Positions 12,101-21,814 of a DNA stretch of 64,000 nt are shown one piece after another. The stretch lies in assembly GCA_030272585.1 (NCBI GenBank), contig BSYQ01000011.1, positions 1,798,001-1,862,000 on the forward strand, given 5' to 3'. How positions within the stretch are numbered: the stretch's first letter is position 1; each line of letters begins with the position of its first letter. The notes beneath the pieces were generated by a model. The model was given only the letters and a program-made list of their open reading frames with translations, did no database searches and was not told the DNA's origin. The stretch is from Bryopsis sp. KO-2023. Taxonomy: Eukaryota; Chlorophyta; Ulvophyceae; Bryopsidales; Bryopsidaceae. The position numbers and the translations under genes were made by a program.

Positions 12101-13647
12101 ATTCGGATGCATCGCAATATGCATCAGGCGGAGTGCTCAGCCAACTTCAAGATGGCGTTGAACGGCCTGTGTTCTACACAAGCAAAATGTTTTCTTCGAC
12201 AGAAAGAAATTACAGTACCACTGAGCGAGAGGGATTGGCAGTCATACACGCACTCAAAGCGTTTCGGCCGTATGTGTTGGGTGAAAAGATCACCTTGCGC
12301 GTGGACCATGCGCCATTACTCGGCCTATTCAGGAAATTGGACCTTACAGGCAGAGTGGCACGATGGCAGTGTCAAATCCAAGAATACACGGAGCTGGAAA
12401 TGGTAACTCGCGCAGGAATCAGACATCGCAATGCTGATGGGTTGTCCCGATTGCGTTATGAGGAGGAGCCAGAAGTGGAAGTGGTGCGAAGTGCCAGGGT
12501 GCAATGGCGCAGCGTGGATTGGTACGATCAGGTCATTGGGCTGTTGGTGCAAGGCGATGCACAGGAGGAATTATCGGAGTTCATGGTTCAGGAGGGCAGG
12601 CTTTGGCATCGGAATTGCGATGGGTTGGTGCGTCAGTGTCTACGCAGTAAAGATGTGGAAAGTGCAATTCAGGTTGCACATTGCGTGGGTCACTTCGGAG
12701 TGCAGGCAACGGCGATAAGAATCAGGGAAACCTTTTGGTGGCCAACCCTTTTTCGCGATGTGAAAGAATACGTGCGTCGGTGTGTGAACTGTCAGCTGGT
12801 GGAACCAAGGAGAGGGCCAGGTCGCATTGAACCAATGGTTGTGCGTTCAGTTTGGCAAGTGTTGGAGGTGGATTACTGCGTTGGAATGCCACGATCGCAA
12901 GCTGGGAATGTCGCGTTATTGACGCTGGTGGATTGTGCCAGTGGCTATGTTATCGCGGAGGCAACCCCAAACTATGACAGTACCACGGCGGCTCAATTTC
13001 TGCTGAAGCGAGTGTTCCTCGTTTTTGGAACACCACAGGTGCTGTATTCGGATAATGGGTCGCATTTTCAAGGTGAAGTCGCTGATCTGGTCGCAAAGCT
13101 GGGGATCAAACAAAAGAAATCGATTCCTTACAGGGCTGAAAGTCATGGAAAAGTGGAGAATGCACACCATTTGATTTTGGAGCGATTGCGTCGATACAAT
13201 GTCACGAACGAAAACTGGGATCAGTACGTTGCAGCAGCGTGTTTTGCCATCAATACCAGGCAAACGGAGACATATGTTCATTCGCCATTGGAGTTGATGT
13301 GTGGGTTGAAACCAAGACTCCCAGGAGAAGTGTGGATGGCAGAAAATGGAGTGGCAGTTCCAGTGATGGAAGTGAGAAAAGAATTGGGCTGCTTGGGATT
13401 GATTCGGGACCATGCACTGGATGTCATGAGTGAGAAAAGGGACCAATGGGCCAAGAATAGTGCTTATGGAAGCACAGAGCAGATCAAGCAAGGAGATCAA
13501 GTCATGGTACTGACTGATTCAAAACACAGGAGCAAGGTGGAGGTCTACTGGAGAGGGCCATACGAGGTTGAGTGGGTTGGAGAGCGAGGAGCGGTACGTG
13601 TAAAGGGTAAGTTGTTTGCTGATTGGCAAATAAAAACGTTGAAGTAA
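9118..13647 (+). CDS. Ty3/gypsy Gag-Pol polyprotein, single reading frame
   Basis: 1509 codons from the first in-frame ATG. Order of domains: Gag (about 1-290), one zinc knuckle CFICQSPDHWADRC at about 298, aspartic protease with DPGASRTLL at 466 (DTG or DSG is usual), reverse transcriptase with FCVDYRKLN, TTLDCLAGYHSVE, VMPFGVKNAPA and FVDDI (aspartates 850-851), RNase H with DSDASQYASGGVL, and integrase. The integrase has an H-H-C-C zinc site (HCVGHFG to CVNCQ, about 1187), a core D-D-E (VDYCVGMP, SDNGSHFQ, HGKVENAHH) and a GPYEVEW module near 1479. The PR-RT-RH-IN order fits Ty3/gypsy. Gag and Pol share one frame, so their ratio must be set other than by frameshifting. It makes the capsid-like particle, copies the RNA and integrates the cDNA. 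Confidence 0.95.
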   Translation: MDVHMLAQCLTGLAVPEFNAQCRDPDDFLDSFEGWLGKTQAWSDEMAAKRLPFFCIKEYRHWCERLVTLTIIVDERGRTKYDWSEIRTNFAKEGAVLLGLVQDFADDLRKVRMTAGDTVAAYTLRFERVTNKAGGAVSEQEQIKAYLRGLASDVQEKVMNKMPNTIKRAKQFATQAAEIITYKQRIRIDSPLAPAPALLPRPVQASSVEEPPTPTSQATPFLALPAPGVVNQEIASLAAQVGKLTEVVTRMATQQETQTRKERPTVHWQNSQRPPIATGSNQVPLGGQLDQSKAAGRCFICQSPDHWADRCPQRTGKKPDQARLARVAPAEDRVDFSSPCPVIEAARVGKRQRSGEGHARKPRIKTTLDADFEAFMGDIKVPLKLWQNRSKKQMNMQWQLGSRKFLMPPPKRATGFVPPPPPPPNSTEAQPTTSADAMHLAQEVARQAAVVYGVIAGRTIRNVILDPGASRTLLDAEQARKLNLLQKLNPAPFTIMLANGASEPLMGVTDPLEVGVSTATATLSIGVVQARQSYDLLLGQDYLKAVKASADFKRQTYRLQGNPGVTVQQGKHQLHMYVEEVDGSDGLEWDTDESEEESESEEMTSATESAFRAWEVKAEDQVLQALRTSTEVDDNPLKEVHINAELSKEVQADIWEVLTKYSYVFTSDITQMPVTTTAQFHINLKPGAVPWKCGRLRRYAPKEVAFMKEHCEKLLEANMIVPTNTTTWLAAATVVPKKDPVTGDWTLLRFCVDYRKLNEATLDDPYPLPRTDMLLDELAGHAFYTTLDCLAGYHSVEIAPDSQALTAFLTPFGIYSWRVMPFGVKNAPACYMRIIDHTLLGVKEAAAFVDDICQGADTEKAIAPNLETLLSKMAGASLRCKPLKCHVGYPTVEFLGHRLSRQGLSTQAQKVQKVAAALPPRNREELQSFLGLSSYYRRFVPKFADRAKVLHTMVATTPFPEWTKERMEAFNDLKGALTTTPVLAAPQEGVAYIIDSDASQYASGGVLSQLQDGVERPVFYTSKMFSSTERNYSTTEREGLAVIHALKAFRPYVLGEKITLRVDHAPLLGLFRKLDLTGRVARWQCQIQEYTELEMVTRAGIRHRNADGLSRLRYEEEPEVEVVRSARVQWRSVDWYDQVIGLLVQGDAQEELSEFMVQEGRLWHRNCDGLVRQCLRSKDVESAIQVAHCVGHFGVQATAIRIRETFWWPTLFRDVKEYVRRCVNCQLVEPRRGPGRIEPMVVRSVWQVLEVDYCVGMPRSQAGNVALLTLVDCASGYVIAEATPNYDSTTAAQFLLKRVFLVFGTPQVLYSDNGSHFQGEVADLVAKLGIKQKKSIPYRAESHGKVENAHHLILERLRRYNVTNENWDQYVAAACFAINTRQTETYVHSPLELMCGLKPRLPGEVWMAENGVAVPVMEVRKELGCLGLIRDHALDVMSEKRDQWAKNSAYGSTEQIKQGDQVMVLTDSKHRSKVEVYWRGPYEVEWVGERGAVRVKGKLFADWQIKTLK

Positions 13648-13945
13648 GGCACTTTTCAAACTGTTTTTTTGAGTGAGTAATGTTGAGTGGAAAAAGGTGA
13701 AGTGGGGAAGTTGTTTTTTTGATGAAGGAGTGAAATGGAATGAATGGGTAGGCAAGGAATTTGTATGGGTTTTTGTTTATCAACTCTGTGAGGGATGATA
13801 TCATGTCAGTGAACAATGTTGTTTTGCAAAAGGCTGAACTGAGGGAAGGAAAAGTTTGGGAATGGTGGAGTTTTTTCGAAAAGATATTGGACTATGGGTT
13901 TTAAAGGCAATCGTGAGGGCACGATTAAGCATCGTGGGGGAGGCC

Positions 13946-14109
13946 TGTAGGAGAGAAGTGATTGTATGACTCAGTTGGGAGGGTTAGGATTGTGAGTGGT
14001 CAGGAAGAAGGACAGTTAGAGTTTGGTTACTGTCATGTCGAATTGGGAAGTATTAAATGTGGGCCAGCGAACAGATGTATATAAGATCTTGAGACAGTCT
14101 TATCCTTTA
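13946..14109 (+). repeat. 3' LTR of the nested gypsy element
   Basis: 164 bp, identical by eye to the 5' copy, preceded by a purine-rich priming tract. Confidence 0.92.
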
Positions 14110-17100
14110 ACAGGAAGAAGCAGTGCGAGTAGGAATGGTTGTGACGAGAAGGTTGTATACGACAGAGAGCATAAGTGACCTCTGAGTTGACGAGAGTATA
14201 AAAGAGGTGGTCGATGGTTTACAGAAAGTGAGCGATCACTAATGGAGCCAACTCTGAAGGGAGAAAAAGTCGAAGTCTAAGATACTGGTGGGACTGAGCG
14301 ACTGTTGTGGTCGTCAACCGACAAAGGAGCAGCCAAGGAGCCGACAAGGAGCCGATGGATGTAAGTGGATTGTTGGAGGCGGTGGACCTGCAGTGGATTC
14401 TTGAAGGCTGTGAACCTATAAGCAAATAAAATACAGAAGGAGCCTGAGGGGCTGATTTTTATACTGCTGGTGATTCTTTGCTGGAGATCTATCAAGACCA
14501 ATATTCCTGAAGTCAAGCAAATGATGGAAAGAAAAAGAAAATAGATTGATGGATGTTGGGAGCTGTTGTGGACTACATAAAGATCGATGTCTGATTTGGA
14601 AGGAAGACTCTTTTGTGCCAAAGGGAATTGTCTGGGTTGAAAAGGATCTGTAGCTCAATAAACTCATGAGCAGAAGTTGCTGGAGAAGGAGTCAGAGCTG
14701 AGCCAGGAAGATCCACAGGCAGAAAACACTGGCCTTGGTTTTCGTAACCGGCAGTGGAGTCAGGAGCATCAAGAGCAAAACACCGAGTATGGTTTCTGTA
14801 ACCAGCGGTAGTGCCTGGAGCATCTGAAGACAAACACTGACCTTGGTTTCTGTAACCGGCAGTGGGGCCTGAAAATACAAAACCGGGACAATGGCCAAAA
14901 GTGCAGTCAAGAAGAAGAGGAGAAACTGGGGGAATACATACATTGGAGAGAGATAATCGAGAGTAGTGGGAGCCAGTGGTGATGGAGTCGAAGAACATAT
15001 TCCAGTCAAGGCAGCGATGGAGTAACCTGAGGTGCTATTTGATGGTGGACAAATGACATATACCCAGACCAGCTCATATGGCGGTGGTGGAAGAAGTATG
15101 GACATTATGTGGCAGCTCATCAAAAGCGATTATATATTGTGGAGGTACTCAGTGACTGACCTATCAAGGAGTCGCGAGATTGTGAAATCCGAAGAGTACA
15201 TTGGAGGAGTATCTCAAGGCCAGGCCGGGGATACATGCTCAGCCTCGAATGTGTCTATTACAAGTCTATGTTGGGAATGCCCAACAAGGGAAAAAAGCGA
15301 GATATCAAGACCGGATCACAATGTATGGAAGGAGCAATGAAGATTGCAGCGACACTTTAATGTGATTTTTCGAAACCAGAAGGAGTTTGTGGAAACCGCG
15401 AGAAGAGTGGAAGATGGAATAAGAGAAGGTATCACGCGGGATACATATGCATCAGAATGAAGATGATAATATTGTTGATCAGAAGAATGGTTGAAGAAGC
15501 CAAAGGAGAATTAACAAGTGAAGGAAGAATCATGGAAAGACGAGTGGAAAGCGTAATACGGACATGGATTCTTCAACTGCCGCTGGAGAGAAGTAAAGAA
15601 AAAGATTTATGTGGAAACCTACCGCAATATGATTGGAGGAAGAGGATATACCTTCAAAGAAAAAAAACAGGTGGAGGTATCTATGGAAATACCCGATCGG
15701 AAGGAAGATTCTACATGGACGCGGACACTTGTTTGTGGGACTGTTGATACTATAACACCGCATACTATGAAGGAGTGCAATGTGTCGGGAAGAATGTTGT
15801 CTTGGTGAAGCTGGTGGCCGAGAAGGATTGCTGGACTGAACCAAGCGGTAGTGGCTGGACTACCGAGAAGCAAAAATTGGTGGTGCAATAAAGAGGCCGG
15901 AAACCTTGAGCGAGGATGGCATTTTCGGGTAGCAACTGTTTATTGTACGAAGGAGGGAGCTGGAACCTCGTCCAGCAAAGGGGAGGAGGATGTATCATGG
16001 AGGGAATGGTGTGATTATCATACGCAGCACGGTTTTTTCCCAACCTGGATGCGCGAAAGATAACCTATGAAACCGCAGCGATGCATCCATGGGAAGATGG
16101 ATGTTATAAGCGCGAACATGGAACCATTCAAGCAGAAGGAAGGAGTAGATGATTGGCGAAGCGCGCTACTTGAAGAAATACTGTGAAGTGTGGTGGTAGA
16201 GTGACCAACTACTGCTGGACTGATCCAGTAAAGCCATATCTACTGCTGCAACCTCTAAAACCAAGTGAGATCTCAATGGAAATTGCCGGGCGATGTGGCT
16301 GAGTGCTAGTGACCCCTTTGCAAAGAAGATCACTTGGGTAACCGTGATTAAAACTGGTGGTGGTGGAGGACAATTGGATGGGGGTGCCAACCTTACAATT
16401 TTGCCAACATCGGTGGTGATCAACACTTGACTGGAGCTCTGTATGATGAGGATTGAACATGTTTTTATGGACAGAGTGGACTTTTGGAAGGAATGATTAA
16501 CGACCCTCAAGCATGTGTTTAAACCTTCGCTGGAGCGAAGTATATCTTGACCTTGCAGTCTTGACGATGGGTGAATGTAAATTTGGTGACCATAGTCAGT
16601 GGGACTGAAGGGTAAAGGGAGTAATCACACGGAGATGGTACGACCCGACCATCCCGACAATTCCTTGGGAGAATTTCGAGCAACTGCTGAAAGCCTACCC
16701 GCTATGTGTTCCAACCGTGATTGGCACTTGATTTATATCATTGCTATCACATGTTCCAGCATGGTGTGCGGTGATAAAAGGCTTTGGCTGATGACCAAAA
16801 GAAGGTGCTGAAGTGGAGAAATGCTGGAAATAATGTGATTCTGGAGGAAGTGCCTTGTTCATCAAGCGTTAGCGAAAAGTACTACTCAGAAGGAGTGGTT
16901 CCGGCGGAAGATAAGGTACTCACTACCGACGGAAATACTTTTGGCGAGCAGGTAGCGATTACATCATGTTTGCATCAGAACTGGAAATATTCTCAGGAGG
17001 AACACGCAAATTCTGATGAATGGAGTTTGGAGTATATATACCCAACGCGTTGTTGTATTTCCCGGAGATTTTCAGTTGGATACATGGATGAACTTCAAGA

Positions 17101-20036
17101 AAAATGATGGTAAAGAAATTCTGGAGCAGAAGTCATCTACATGGAGTTGGTTACGCTCTTATAATCAGTTCGGACACCATTGCCTAGCCGCTGTTTAGCG
17201 ATGTCACAATGGCAGGTGTGCATTTCGGTAGCCTCAAGTCGAACTGAGTGTAGATACGTCAAGTATAAAATGGAGAGAAGGAAATCGCATGAGGGCTGAA
17301 GAAAATACATTGTCGAAAAGAAGCACGACCGGGTGACGACCGGTGGTGGCACCATATGTTTGGCACAAACCAATCGCTGGTGGACTATTGCCGACGGGAT
17401 GCTTTGGAGGATGGCAAACTATTGTGGAACGGTTGTCTTAAGAAGCAGCTGGTCCATCGGTATCTTCAGGATTGGTGGAGACGGCGAACGTGGTGGTCAG
17501 TGCGACTTGTACATGCATATTTGTGCCGTGGAGGTGCAAATGGAGTGCTATTCGACGATGAGGTTATCAAAGGGAGTCCCGATATGAGTAGGAGTATTTG
17601 TGTTATAAATAAAATGGAATACTCAGGGTTGAACGTCAATTCCCTCCGCAACTCGACAACTCTGATGGCGTGCTGGCCTGGAGTATGTTTGGCGAGAGTT
17701 TGCGGCCGAGTCATTTATCATGACGATGGTGGATGGATTACCTCAGATGTGGGATACATCTGGAGGCTACTGGATGGGAGGAAGCTATTATGCCTACCGG
17801 GCCCGGTCCGCGTGTAGAGCAGATGGACGGTATTGATGCGCTGTAAAGCGACCTACTTGTTCTCGCCTACAAGGGACGCGTGTTCACTCCCGGTGACCGG
17901 TATTGACGATCGTAAAAACCTTTGGTGATATTGTGTTTTTGCAAGTTTTAAAACATCTGGTCAAGATGCCATGCGAAGAAATCACGACAGGTGGAGTCCG
18001 GACGCTGTCATCCGGAGTTGATATGTTGTGTGCATCCGACAACAGTGCAACGTTTCCCTTGGTCAAGGGTTGGACAGAATTGCGCACTGGAGCTGTCGAG
18101 GCAAACAAAGACTCCTCTTTTTGGGAGCTAGATGGTAATGTGTTTTTTGCAGAAAAATACTCTGATGTTTTCACCACATGCGGATAACCAAACACCCGAC
18201 TGTGGATTATCTCGTGAATTTGGGGTGGTGATGGAAGCCGCATGGTGGTGTGGTTGGTGATGCTTTTGTGTGAAAGTAAAATGGGTTTTGGTACCATAAA
18301 TCTGTTGGTTTCTTTCAGCAGTTGGATCTATAACTATTTCGAATATCTATTGTTTCTGGACATTAATAGATGCCTGTTCTTACTTGTGTTGTATCTCAGT
18401 GGATAAAGAAAGAGTTGGAAAACTGGAAACTGGGAAACTGGAAAACTGGGTTTATGAGATTCATTGGGCTACTATGAATTAGGACCTGTGGATAAACTGG
18501 TTTTATGAGGTTCATTGGGTGTATATGAATTAGGACCTGTGGATTGAGCTACAACTGAAACAAGTGAGAAGTATTGCTTTGGGGATAGTGGAACATCGTG
18601 AACTTGGACGGATGGTATGTTTTTATTGTTCGCCGGATGGAAAAAAGAGGTGTTTTTCCCGTTTATCGGATGTGAACAGTGGTTGTTCTACGGCTGACGA
18701 TAGTGGTCAGTTGCAGGTTTTTCTAAGTTTTGTTGAGTGGAAATAGCCTGATCTTCAACAGTAACATTAGTAGTAGAAAAAGGGCAGAAACAAGAAAGGA
18801 AGTGAAAAGGATTTTTGAGGATGTTAGAAACACCGGTGCTTGTGAAGAAATATAGAACAAGTGGAAATTCTGATAGAAATAGAAAGTATCTATCAAATTG
18901 AAAAATGAGACGCGCTGCAGAAAAATCGAATTGAACATAGTGATGGGGTGTTAACTATGTGTCGAAAAGCGATAGAGAGGAACAATAGCAGAGGTTCTTG
19001 GGATTGCGCAGAAGTAGAATTTCTGATCAAAAGAGAAAGCAAGACCTGTGTGTGATAGAGGAAGTGCTGGAAATGATTTTGTGGAAACATTGCAGCCAGA
19101 TTTCTTGTTCGAAACTCAGATTAGCTCGTGTTTAGCAGTGAGTTCGAGACATTTCAGTTGAATTGACAGAAGTGCTAGGTGGATGTTCTGTTTGGTGGCA
19201 CTTGAAGCTGAAAATGAAAATGGAGTGGGGTCTTGGCAGAAATGGTGAAATTCCGGAAGCGAAAGGTATCGCAAAGGTCATATTTCAGTGCAAATGTTCC
19301 TCGCAGTGGCGGAAGTTAACCGGAGATATGTCGAAAGGAGCAATCAAGGAGTATGTGCGGATTAAGCTAAAAATCCAGGCATACCGAGAAAGAAAGAAAA
19401 AAAAAACAACTGCGGCGTCAGTAACACATTGGCCATATGCTGGAAGCTAGTGGCAAGGACATATCATGACCTGGAGAACGTATTAAGCAAGGAGTTCAAC
19501 GGCAGCGGATTGACCACGGAACGTGGTGTGGGACGCGATTCATGGAAGTGGTTCCGATATGTCGAGCGTGTGATCTTCCATGGACCAAGATTAGCATGCG
19601 TTTGAACTGGAAGCACTCGTCACAGGTGGATATGATTTCCTATGATCCAAGGAAAGCGAAAGCTGATACATTTGTATCCGTGAGAGAAGCTCTTGGATAA
19701 TAGCCGGCACGGATGATACTCGAGTTGACGATGGTTGCAAGGAGGAATGGAGTGGTGGACTAAAGTCTGCGACGGTAGTCAGCCAGCTCGAGCCAGTGTT
19801 ATAACGGCTTGGAGAAAAGACTAGTTTAAAGAGTGCAGAAAGAGGGAAATGCGTGAGCTTTTGTTTGTTCGGTTGATTGTTTCAAAGGGGTTTTCGAAAT
19901 GACTTTTATGGTGATTAAATGCGAAACATGTTGTTTGGAGAGGTAGAGTCGATAATGGATAGACTTTATATTATCTTGATTTTCTTAGTTCGACGAGCCC
20001 GACCGAGGACGGTTTTTAGTCTCATCGGGTGGTGAT
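14110..20036 (+). other. 3' interior of the outer LTR element, no gene recognised
   Basis: Nearly 6 kb of moderately purine-biased DNA. The longest frames (for example 17356-17817 and 17903-18187 on plus) match no family I know and show no splice-site structure. A diverged direct repeat of about 48 bp (18445-18492 and 18496-18544) is the only internal repetition noticed. Confidence 0.6.
18445..18544. repeat. two tandem copies of a ~48-bp unit
   Basis: Both copies share the core TTCATTGGG, then ATGAATTAGGACCTGTGGAT, with a few substitutions between them. Located inside the outer LTR element. Confidence 0.75.
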
Positions 20037-20241
20037 TGTTACGACTGTCAGGGTTAACAGCAGTGTCCTAGACACGGGTCTTGTCAGTACCGGTCGGACT
20101 GGGAAGGGTCATTTCAAGGTGGCCGTTAAAAGCCTACGAACGTTTGTTTGTGTAATCAATATTCTGAGTTCTCCAACGCCCTCCTCCTGTACCCTGTGCA
20201 CCAAGTGTGTGCTCCACCCCCTTTCCCTCGGAGCTGTGACA
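20037..20241 (+). repeat. 3' LTR of the outer element
   Basis: 205 bp, matching the 5' LTR without visible difference and followed directly by the AGATA target duplication. Confidence 0.92.
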
Positions 20242-20465
20242 AGATAAATGCTTTTGATTGCGGCACATTTATCAAGCGAATCTTCTTATTGTCTGATAAC
20301 GGATATGAAACCAACACAATATCACACCACTGAGTTGCAATATTTTTATGTTTCCGAGATCTCCTGAACCCAAAATCCGTTTACACTCCATGTTTTCCCC
20401 TTCCAAACACCAAGGTACTCTCTAGTAGTTCTGGCCCAGAAATCTGGACGAAAAAATCCCTACTT

Positions 20466-21079
20466 CTATTTTCTATTTTTTTTATGTTTTCTTTTTCCGA
20501 GAGAATGAATCTTCCGATTTGCGAAAAGAGCGACTTCATAAGCCAAAAGCTTCGCTCCATAGTCTCGTTCATTCTCATTTACGTGGAGCCCATGCCTTTG
20601 GGCTATTTCCGCCACCCAGGGTCTCGCAGCGTCAAAAAGCATCGACAAGTCCCATCCTGGAGTCGCTTTTTTGCACCTCATTTTCATGTTCATGTAGAGG
20701 ACCGCTTTTACTCTTTTTTTAGCGAATCTCATCGCATTTGCCAACGTTCCTTGAATCTTGTTCCTGGGCAGGCGACTTGACGATATTACCTCCTCCAAAG
20801 CAACGAGGAACCTTCCACTATCCTCGCAATCTTCGACTTTGATCTTTTTTACACCCCGACACCACAGTTCCAATTCCACCTTCCTCGTTGCTTTGGGATC
20901 GGTGAGTGACACGTCCATTCGATCATTTTTCCATATTTTTTACAATCGTTTTTTTGCACGGTGTCCCCCACGCTTGAGTCCCTTTCTGTATCAAGCAAAT
21001 CCGCCGCCGCCCTCGATGTAATGCAAATCGCCACGGAGATAGCGCGTCGCGATTCGAAACAGGACGCTTTGAGCCACAA
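20466..21079 (-). CDS. hypothetical protein, possibly frame-disrupted
   Basis: A minus-strand frame of 150 codons begins with ATG at 20918 (MDVSLTDPKATRKVELELW) and ends with a very basic tail (KRKHKKNRK). I do not recognise it. Directly upstream, in a different frame, 20849-21079 reads as ordinary protein (FESRRAISVAICITSRAAAD, later GDTVQKNDCKKYGKMIEW); the two frames meet near A-rich runs, where one base would join them. It lies just outside the outer LTR element on the same strand as the ecdysoneless-like gene, but shows no feature of that family. It may be an independent small gene or chance. Confidence 0.35.
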
Positions 21080-21814
21080 CCGCTGTCAGGTGTTGAGTTG
21101 AATTCTTGAAGGAAGCGTTAAAAGTTCCCCCCTGGTGATGGCGTGCGTATCTGGAAGTGTGCCCTTATGTCCGACTGTCGACTCTGCAGACGTGAGGTGC
21201 CAGTGTGAAGGTCGACAAATCCTTTGGTGTCCGAGAATGATTAGGAAGAGATAGATCAACTGCGCAATACTCCAGCGGCACTCCAACGAGCACTGTTGTT
21301 CGTCCCCTTGGGACGTTGGGGATATGTGGAACGCAGATATCCGTAACGCACACATGCAACCAAATACGAACCAAGTTGGATGGGCGCTAGTGTGGAGTAA
21401 AAGGCACAAACCGCTAGTTCGGCTGCTGTCGAGAGAAACCCCCAACCTCCCCCCAGATAAAAAATGGAGAGGTCAATCAACTTGCCAAAGCTGGTCCACC
21501 CATTTTTCCTCACTGAACCAGCATTCAGATGAATCGTTTTGCAATTTTTCCAGGCATCATGGCTCTACATACAATCTGTTCACTGATCAGATCCTCCACC
21601 CCCTGACACCCTCCCCACACCCGCATGTCTGACAGAAACTTCACAACACCACCACAAAAAAAAAACTGACCGAACAGATCGACTGATCATTATTCTATTA
21701 CACACAAGGCCCTGCCCCTCAAATCAAATATGGGATGTGTCACCAGCAGAGGATAAACAAAAACAGGAACAATGGGAAGATTGCACCAAATCAACGGTTG
21801 AATAGCTATGGCAC

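Larger units (their letters stand above)
8492..14109 (+). mobile_element. complete Ty3/gypsy retrotransposon nested in the outer LTR element
   Basis: LTRs of 164 bp at 8492-8655 and 13946-14109 appear identical, begin TGTAGG and end TTTA, and are bordered by ACAG on both sides (8488-8491 and 14110-14113), a 4-bp duplication, or 5 bp with one mismatch. The LTR contains TATATAA at 8624-8630. A possible primer-binding site, TGGTGGTCAAG, lies at 8658-8668, and a purine tract (GTGGGGGAGG) precedes the 3' LTR. One uninterrupted gag-pol frame lies between. Identical LTRs plus an intact frame suggest recent insertion and possible activity. Confidence 0.93.
7407..20241 (+). mobile_element. 12.8-kb LTR retrotransposon without recognisable genes (LARD-like), host of a nested gypsy element
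   Basis: Direct repeats of 205 bp at 7407-7611 and 20037-20241 look identical by eye, begin TG and end CA, and are flanked by the 5-bp duplication AGATA (7402-7406 and 20242-20246). A primer-binding site, TGGTTTCGGAGCC (7613-7625), complementary to a tRNA 3' end finishing in ACCA, sits just inside the 5' LTR. The orientation is therefore plus. About 6.8 kb of its own interior (7612-8487 and 14110-20036) has only short frames with no gag, protease, RT or integrase motif, so it probably moves with proteins supplied in trans. Confidence 0.9.

Noticed and set aside
17356-18187. Retrotransposon accessory genes in the outer element.
   Set aside because: The frames are short, match no known motif and lack consistent coding features.
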